DNA of 64,000 nt. Source: Nioella sediminis (GTDB lineage: Bacteria; Pseudomonadota; Alphaproteobacteria; Rhodobacterales; Rhodobacteraceae). Below the pieces are notes generated by a model. The model saw nothing but the letters and a program-made list of their open reading frames with translations. It had not been told where the DNA came from and searched no databases. A program made the translations under genes and the position numbers. Shown one piece after another: positions 58,918-64,000 of the stretch. The DNA lies in assembly GCF_001879695.1 (NCBI RefSeq), contig NZ_MNBL01000032.1, positions 41,255 to 105,254 of the forward strand. The letters are read 5' to 3'. Positions within the stretch are counted from its first letter, which is position 1, and each line of letters opens with the position of its first letter.

Positions 58918-60462
58918 ATGACAGACACAGAACCCTATGCGATCGAACTGAAGGGCATCTCCAAGGCCTTCGGTCCGGTTCAGGCCAACAAGGATATTTC
59001 CCTGCATGTCCGCAAAGGCACGATACACGGGATCGTCGGCGAAAACGGCGCGGGAAAATCGACGCTGATGTCGATCCTCTACGGGTTTTACAAGGCCGAT
59101 GCCGGTGAGATCCTGATCAACGGCCAGCCCACCCCGATCCCCGACAGCCAGGCCGCGATCCGCGCCGGTATCGGCATGGTCCACCAGCATTTCAAGCTGG
59201 TCGAGAACTTCACCGTGGTCGAGAACGTGATCCTTGGCGCCGAAGACGGCGCGATGCTGCAGCCCTCGATCACCAAGGCGCGGCGCATTCTCAAGGAACT
59301 GTCGGACGAATATGAGCTGCATGTGGACCCGGATTCGGTGATCGAGGAAATCTCGGTCGGGCATCAACAGCGGGTCGAGATCCTCAAGCAGCTCTATCGT
59401 CACGCCGATATCCTGATCCTCGACGAACCCACGGGCGTTCTGACCCCCGCCGAGGCCGACCACCTGTTCCGTATCCTCAACGGACTGAAGGAACAGGGCA
59501 AGACGATCATCCTGATCACCCACAAGCTGCGCGAGATCATGGAAGTGACCGACAGTGTCAGCGTGATGCGTCGGGGCGAGATGACAGCGACCGTGCAGAC
59601 CGCCGACACCAGCCCCGAGGAGCTGGCGGAACTGATGGTGGGCCGCAAGGTGCTGTTGCGCGTCGACAAGGCCCCCGCCAATCCGGGCGAGGTGGTGCTG
59701 GACGTAAAAGACCTGCGGGCCAATGACGATCAGAAGGTCGAACGGCTGAAAGGCATCTCGTTGCAGATCCGGGCAGGCGAGATCCTTGGCATCGCGGGGG
59801 TGGCAGGCAATGGCCAGTCGGAACTGCTGGAGGTTCTGGGCGGCATGATCCCGGCAGCGGGTGGCGCGATCACGGTCAACGGGGATCGGATCGACCTGAC
59901 GGGGTCGCATTCGGACGGCCAAAGCCGCCGGGCGCGTGGTATCGCCCATGTGCCCGAGGACCGGCAGCGGGAAGGGCTGATCATGCCCTTCATGGCCTGG
60001 GAAAACATGGGCTTCGGCTATCACCACGACCCGAAATACCAGAAAAACCGCTTGTTCATGGACAATGCGGCCCTGAAGAAAGACACCGCCGAGAAGATGG
60101 AGCGCTTTGACGTGCGCCCACCCAATCCGTTCCTTGAGGCGAAGAACTTTTCCGGCGGCAATCAGCAAAAGATCGTGGTGGCGCGAGAGATCGAGCGCAA
60201 TCCCGACCTGCTGCTGATCGGGCAGCCGACGCGCGGCGTCGATATCGGCGCGATCGAGTTCATTCACAAGCAGATCATCGCGCTGCGCGATCAAGGCAAG
60301 GCGATCCTGCTCGTGTCGGTGGAACTGGATGAGATCATGTCGCTGTCGGACCGCATTGCCGTCATGTTCGACGGGCAGATCATGGGTGAGAAACTGCCCT
60401 CGGAAACCAATGAGGGTGAATTGGGCCTGCTGATGGCCGGTGTGACGAAGGGGGCCGCGTGA
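58918..60462 (+). CDS. Nucleoside ABC transporter, double ATP-binding protein
   Basis: A 514-residue ATPase with two ABC domains, as in sugar/nucleoside (RbsA/NupO-like) importers. Domain 1 (~5-250) has GENGAGKSTLM, the signature in SVGHQQRVEILKQLYRH and LILDEPTGVLTP. Domain 2 (~260-510) has GVAGNGQSEL, the degenerate FSGGNQQKIVVAREIER and GQPTRGVDIGAIEF. Domain 2 keeps the GQPTRG form in place of DEPT. It starts 162 bp after the binding protein and overlaps the permease by 4 bp (ATGG-type GTGATG). Confidence 0.93.
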   Translation: MTDTEPYAIELKGISKAFGPVQANKDISLHVRKGTIHGIVGENGAGKSTLMSILYGFYKADAGEILINGQPTPIPDSQAAIRAGIGMVHQHFKLVENFTVVENVILGAEDGAMLQPSITKARRILKELSDEYELHVDPDSVIEEISVGHQQRVEILKQLYRHADILILDEPTGVLTPAEADHLFRILNGLKEQGKTIILITHKLREIMEVTDSVSVMRRGEMTATVQTADTSPEELAELMVGRKVLLRVDKAPANPGEVVLDVKDLRANDDQKVERLKGISLQIRAGEILGIAGVAGNGQSELLEVLGGMIPAAGGAITVNGDRIDLTGSHSDGQSRRARGIAHVPEDRQREGLIMPFMAWENMGFGYHHDPKYQKNRLFMDNAALKKDTAEKMERFDVRPPNPFLEAKNFSGGNQQKIVVAREIERNPDLLLIGQPTRGVDIGAIEFIHKQIIALRDQGKAILLVSVELDEIMSLSDRIAVMFDGQIMGEKLPSETNEGELGLLMAGVTKGAA

Positions 60463-61550
60463 TGGACAAGATGCCGAAATGGGCCGATATCGCCCTGATC
60501 CCCTTCATCAATCTGCTGCTGGCACTGGTCGTGTCGGGGCTTGTAGTGCTCTATATCGGGGAAAGCCCGCTGGAGGCGATGGCCATCATGGTGCGCGGCG
60601 CGGTCGGGACGGCCTATGGCTGGGGCTATACGCTCTATTACGCCACCAACTTCATCTTCACCGGGCTGGCGGTCGCCGTGGCCTTCCATGCGCGGATGTT
60701 CAATATCGGTGGCGAAGGCCAGGCCGCCCTTGGCGGGCTTGGCGTGGCCGTTGTCTGCCTGTCGATCCCCTGGCCGCACTGGTCCCTTGCGCTTCTGGGG
60801 GCAATTGCGGGCTCGGCGGCCTTCGGCGCGGCCTGGGCCGCGATCCCGGCCTATCTGCAGGCCAAGCGCGGCAGCCATATCGTGATCACCACGATCATGT
60901 TCAACTTCATCGCCTCGGCGCTGCTGGTCTACCTGCTGGTCAACGTGTTCCGGGTTCCGGGGTCGATGGCGCCGGAAACTGCACGGTTTGCAGAGGGCAC
61001 CCACCTGCCCAATGCCTATGACATCGCCCCCTGGCTCGGGTTCAGCCGGTCGACGCCGCTCAACGTGTCGTTCCTCGTGGCGATTGTGGCCTGCGTGGGG
61101 GTCTGGGCACTGATCTGGAGAACCCGGCTCGGCTATGAGATCCGCGCCTATGGCCACTCGCAGACCGGGGCCGTCTATGCCGGGATCAACCCGGTGCGGA
61201 TCATCATGATCTCGATGCTGATCTCTGGTGGGCTCTCTGGCCTGATGGCGATCAATTCGGTGATGGGTGAGGCCGAACGGCTGGTCATCGACCCGGTGCA
61301 GGGCGCGGGATTTGTCGGGATCGCGGTGGCGCTGATGGGTCGCTCGCACCCCGTCGGTGTGTTCCTGGCGGCGCTTCTGTTCGGGATGCTCTATCAGGGC
61401 GGGGCGGAGCTGGAGTTCGAAATGCCTTCGGTCAGCCGCGAGATGCTGCTGGTCATTCAGGCGCTTGTGATCCTGTTCACCGGCGCGCTGGACAATATGG
61501 TGCGCACACCCGTGGAACGCCTGTTCCTGGCGATGCGGAAAGGGAGCTGA
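60459..61550 (+). CDS. Nucleoside ABC transporter permease, subunit 1
   Basis: A 363-residue branched-chain/ribose-type permease with about eight to ten TM segments. It has FNIGGEGQAALGGLGVAVV and GSHIVITTIMFNFIASALLVYLLVNV, which are characteristic of the YufP/NupP group, and the C-terminal EAA-like AVALMGRSHPVGVFLAALLFGMLYQGGAELE. Start ATG at 60459 overlaps the ATPase stop. Confidence 0.92.
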   Translation: MMDKMPKWADIALIPFINLLLALVVSGLVVLYIGESPLEAMAIMVRGAVGTAYGWGYTLYYATNFIFTGLAVAVAFHARMFNIGGEGQAALGGLGVAVVCLSIPWPHWSLALLGAIAGSAAFGAAWAAIPAYLQAKRGSHIVITTIMFNFIASALLVYLLVNVFRVPGSMAPETARFAEGTHLPNAYDIAPWLGFSRSTPLNVSFLVAIVACVGVWALIWRTRLGYEIRAYGHSQTGAVYAGINPVRIIMISMLISGGLSGLMAINSVMGEAERLVIDPVQGAGFVGIAVALMGRSHPVGVFLAALLFGMLYQGGAELEFEMPSVSREMLLVIQALVILFTGALDNMVRTPVERLFLAMRKGS

Positions 61551-61553
61551 TCC

Positions 61554-62519
61554 ATGGATTTCGCAACTCTCATCCAGCTTCTCGACAGTTCCATCCGGCT
61601 GGCCACACCGCTGCTGCTGGCCTGTCTGGCAGGGCTCTATTCCGAACGCGCCGGGATTTTCGATATCGGTCTGGAGGGCAAGATCCTGATCTCGGCCTTC
61701 TTCTCGGCCTCGGTCGCGTTCACAACCGGCAATGTCTGGCTTGGACTTCTGGCGGGCGTCGCGTCCTCCATGGTCTTTGCGCTGCTGCACGGGGTGGCGT
61801 CGATCACCTTCCGCGGCAACCAGCTGATTTCCGGCGTGGCAATCAACTTCCTTGCCGCGGGGATGACGGTGGTGGTCAGCGACAGCTGGTTCTCGCTTGG
61901 CGGTCGGACACCGCAGCTGGAGACCTCGGGCCGGTTCCAGAACATCACCCTGCCCTTCGCGGAACAGCTGCAGGGCGTGCCGATCCTCGGGCCGATCTAT
62001 CACGATCTGATCTCGGGCCATTCGATCCTGGTCTATGCCGCCTTCCTGATCGTGCCGCTGACCTGGTGGCTGCTCTACCGCACCCGGTTCGGCCTGCGCC
62101 TGCGCGCCGTTGGGGAAAACCCGGCGGCGGTGGATACGGCAGGCATCTCGGTGGTGCGGATGCGCTTTACGGCGGTGTTGATCTGCGGCGTGCTGTGCGG
62201 CATCGCCGGGGCCTATCTGTCGACCAGCCTGTCGGCAGGCTTCGTGCGCGAGATGAGCGCGGGCCGTGGCTTTATCGCGCTGGCGGCCCTGATCTTCGCC
62301 AAGTGGCGGCCGTGGTATGCGTTGATGGCCTGTTTGCTGTTCGGCCTTCTGGATGCGACGGGCAGCCTGTTTCAGAATATCCGGCTTCTGGGCGTCAGCG
62401 TGCCGGTGCAGTTCATGCAGGCACTGCCCTATATCCTTACCGTGGTCATCCTGGCCGGTTTCGTCGGGAAAGCGATCCCGCCGCGTGCCGGTGGGGAGCC
62501 CTATGTGAAAGAGCGCTGA
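61554..62519 (+). CDS. Nucleoside ABC transporter permease, subunit 2
   Basis: A 321-residue permease of the YufQ/NupQ group, paralogous to the previous one, with FDIGLEGKILISAFFSASVAF, FRGNQLISGVAINFLAAG and the EAA-like GFVREMSAGRGFIALAALIFAKWRPWYALMACLLFGLLDA. It starts 4 bp after the first permease. Its stop is followed at once by the second twin-palindrome repeat (62526-62573), then the phosphorylase gene. Confidence 0.92.
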   Translation: MDFATLIQLLDSSIRLATPLLLACLAGLYSERAGIFDIGLEGKILISAFFSASVAFTTGNVWLGLLAGVASSMVFALLHGVASITFRGNQLISGVAINFLAAGMTVVVSDSWFSLGGRTPQLETSGRFQNITLPFAEQLQGVPILGPIYHDLISGHSILVYAAFLIVPLTWWLLYRTRFGLRLRAVGENPAAVDTAGISVVRMRFTAVLICGVLCGIAGAYLSTSLSAGFVREMSAGRGFIALAALIFAKWRPWYALMACLLFGLLDATGSLFQNIRLLGVSVPVQFMQALPYILTVVILAGFVGKAIPPRAGGEPYVKER

Positions 62520-62525
62520 GATCCC

Positions 62526-62573
62526 GGATCGCGCCGCTTGCGGCGCGATCCGGAAGGATTTTGCAAAATCCTT
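62526..62573. repeat. Twin-palindrome repeat element, copy 2
   Basis: Perfect 26-bp inverted repeat GGATCGCGCCGC-TT-GCGGCGCGATCC (62526-62551), two bases GG, then a perfect 20-bp palindrome AAGGATTTTG and its complement (62554-62573). The second unit differs from the first unit of copy 1 (5578-5597) only at the symmetric C/T position. It lies just after a permease stop. Confidence 0.75.
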
Positions 62574-62596
62574 TCCCCGCGCCTGTTGAAAGACCA

Positions 62597-63403
62597 ATGC
62601 CCATGTCTGACCGTGATACCCTTGTCGATCTGATCCAGTCCCGCGCCGGGACCGAGCCGGTGGCCATTGGCCTGATCCTGGGCTCTGGCCTGGGGCACCT
62701 GGCCGAAGCCGTGGACGGCATTGCCATCGACTATGCCGACCTGCCGGGCTTTCCCCATGCTGGCGTGTCCGGCCACAACCCCAAGCTGGTCATCGGTGAT
62801 CTGGAAGGCACCCGCGTCGCCGTCTTCGGGGGGCGCGCGCATTACTACGAAAGCGGCCGGGGCGACGCCATGCGCCTGCCGTTGGAGGTGTTGACCGCGC
62901 TTGGGGCGGAGGCGCTGATCGCCACCAATGCGGCGGGGTCGATGCGCCCCGACATCCAGCCCGGTGACCTGATGCTGCTCACTGACCACATCAATTTCTC
63001 CGGCCTCAACCCGCTGATCGGGGAACCGTCTGACCGGCGCTTCGTGCCGATGAAGGACGCCTATGACCCCGGCATCCGGGCGGCGCTGAAGCAGGCGGCT
63101 GAGGACGAGAGCATCGCCCTCGCCGAGGGTGTCTATGCCTGGTATTCCGGCCCCTCCTTCGAAACACCGGCCGAGATCCGCGCGATCCACATGCTTGGGG
63201 CGGACGCGGTTGGCATGTCCACGGTGCCCGAGGTCATCCTGGCCCGGTTCCTGGGCCTCAAGGCCGCCGCGATCTCGACCGTGACCAATATGGCGGCGGG
63301 CCTCAGCGACGAGGCGATCAGCCACGAACATACGAAGGCCATGGCCCCCCTCGGCGCCGCGAAACTGGAGAAGATCCTGCGCCGGTACCTGCGTCAGCGC
63401 TGA
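62597..63403 (+). CDS. Purine nucleoside phosphorylase (trimeric type)
   Basis: A 268-residue enzyme that splits purine nucleosides with phosphate to the base and ribose 1-phosphate. Landmarks are ILGSGLGHLAEAV, GHNPKLVIGDLEG, FGGRAHYYESG, LIATNAAGSMRPDIQPGDLMLLTDHINFSG, YAWYSGPSFETPAEIRAIHMLGADAVGMSTVPEVILAR and VTNMAAGLSDEAISHEHT. It follows the nucleoside transporter genes, so imported nucleosides can be degraded directly. The start at 62597 or 62603 is uncertain by two residues. Confidence 0.93.
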   Translation: MPMSDRDTLVDLIQSRAGTEPVAIGLILGSGLGHLAEAVDGIAIDYADLPGFPHAGVSGHNPKLVIGDLEGTRVAVFGGRAHYYESGRGDAMRLPLEVLTALGAEALIATNAAGSMRPDIQPGDLMLLTDHINFSGLNPLIGEPSDRRFVPMKDAYDPGIRAALKQAAEDESIALAEGVYAWYSGPSFETPAEIRAIHMLGADAVGMSTVPEVILARFLGLKAAAISTVTNMAAGLSDEAISHEHTKAMAPLGAAKLEKILRRYLRQR

Positions 63404-63496
63404 GCCCGCCTGATCCGATCTGTCGCAGGGAGGCCGGTGGATTCCGACCGATCACAGGCGTAAGGGGCGATATCCGCGCCGAAAGCCCCGCCCCCC

Positions 63497-64000
63497 ATGC
63501 AGATCTACCTTCCCATTGCCGAAGTCAGCGTCAATGCCTTCCTGCTGCTTGGCATCGGCGGGGTGGTCGGCGTGCTGTCGGGCATGTTCGGCGTCGGCGG
63601 CGGGTTTCTGATTACGCCTTTGCTGTTCCTGGCGGGCATTCCACCCGTGGTGGCCGTGGCGACCTCTGCCAACCAGATCGTGGCGTCGTCCATCTCGGGC
63701 GTCATCAGCCATTTCCAACGCCGCACCGTCGATATCCGGATGGGCTTGGTGCTGTTGGCGGGCGGGCTTCTGGGGTCGGCCCTTGGAGTGCAGGTGTTTG
63801 CAGCCTTGCGCACGGTCGGCCAGGTCGATCTGCTGGTCCGGCTGTGCTATGTCGTCTTCCTTGGCGCGATCGGGGCGATGATGTTCATCGAAAGCCTGAA
63901 TGCCATCCGCGCCTCCAGAAACCCGGATGACCGGCCCCCCGTCACGCGACGCCAGCGCAACTGGGTACATGCGATGCCCTTCAAGATGCGCTTCCGCACC
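63497..64000 (+). CDS. TSUP/TauE-SafE family membrane permease, partial
   Basis: The first 168 residues of a larger gene, truncated by the window. There are several hydrophobic segments with the TSUP signature GVVGVLSGMFGVGGGFLITPLLFLAGIPPVVAVATSANQIVASSISGVISH near the N-terminus. Family members move sulfite, sulfoacetate, or related anions. The ATG at 63497 has only a weak upstream ribosome-binding site. The rest of the protein lies beyond position 64000. Confidence 0.87.
   Translation, partial: MQIYLPIAEVSVNAFLLLGIGGVVGVLSGMFGVGGGFLITPLLFLAGIPPVVAVATSANQIVASSISGVISHFQRRTVDIRMGLVLLAGGLLGSALGVQVFAALRTVGQVDLLVRLCYVVFLGAIGAMMFIESLNAIRASRNPDDRPPVTRRQRNWVHAMPFKMRFRT

Noticed and set aside
1..64000. 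CRISPR arrays, rRNA operons, insertion sequences with transposase
   Set aside because: No regularly spaced ~30-bp direct repeats, no rRNA signature and no transposase gene were seen in the window.

Overview
The window looks like the chromosome of a marine-type Rhodobacteraceae (Roseobacter/Paracoccaceae) alphaproteobacterium. The evidence is high GC with dense, often overlapping operons; family-typical gene strings (coaBC-dut-moeB with an N-terminal membrane moeB, glnD-murJ-rhomboid-trpS, rsmI-yraN-gshB, nfu-tsaB-rimI); an RpoH-type sigma factor; and short palindromic repeats I recognise from Rhodobacterales. Taxonomy is inferred from gene content, not from an rRNA gene; there is none here.

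Layout. 1-13340: metabolic and transport genes. These are an aldolase/aldehyde dehydrogenase pair, a secreted phytase-like esterase behind a possible PHO-box array, a quinone-type oxidoreductase, a DMT exporter, an oligopeptide-type binding protein, and a GlxA-type regulator divergent from a complete polar amino-acid-type ABC transporter that ends in a class-I-amidotransferase-like peptidase. 13518-21526: a compact integrated element of about 8 kb bounded by a 14-bp repeat of the 3' end of tRNA-Ser(GCU). 21603-31500: oxidoreductase, a pilin-like surface protein, an LRR-ankyrin protein, ychF, trpA, MaoC dehydratase, lactate dehydrogenase and an M3 peptidase. 31575-42848: amino-acid ABC parts, moeB, dut, coaBC, ChaN-like lipoprotein, rpoH, cobU plus a phosphatase, a GST, a ComM/YifB ATPase and a hydrolase. 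42845-57638: housekeeping genes (gshB, yraN, rsmI, PBP activator, glnD, murJ, trpS, ilvE, USP, Nfu, tsaB, rimI). 57763-63403: a purine-nucleoside BMP-type ABC transporter operon ending in purine nucleoside phosphorylase. The window ends inside a TSUP-family permease.

The most interesting region is the integrated element. It has a P4-type tyrosine integrase, an AlpA-like regulator/excisionase candidate, a chain of overlapping small genes including a 56-codon gene, a winged-helix/replication-type protein whose 3' end carries five ~20-bp iterons spaced near whole helical turns, and phage-type small proteins. Its cargo next to the tRNA is a retron: a reverse transcriptase with the retron-specific NAxxH motif and YADD, fused to a C-terminal TOPRIM domain. 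Upstream of it I can fold an msr-msd RNA with 11-bp a1/a2 complementarity. This matches the RT-TOPRIM architecture of retron Ec67 (Eco2), but in a Rhodobacterales satellite-like element. I propose that the element is a phage-satellite or integrative element carrying an anti-phage retron.

Beyond the genes, several dispersed structures stand out: a Rhodobacterales repeat that supplies the ribosome-binding site of dut and of the phosphatase gene, two copies of a twin-palindrome element, a very large GC-rich bulged hairpin between murJ and the rhomboid gene, and a rhomboid protein that appears to have lost both catalytic residues.
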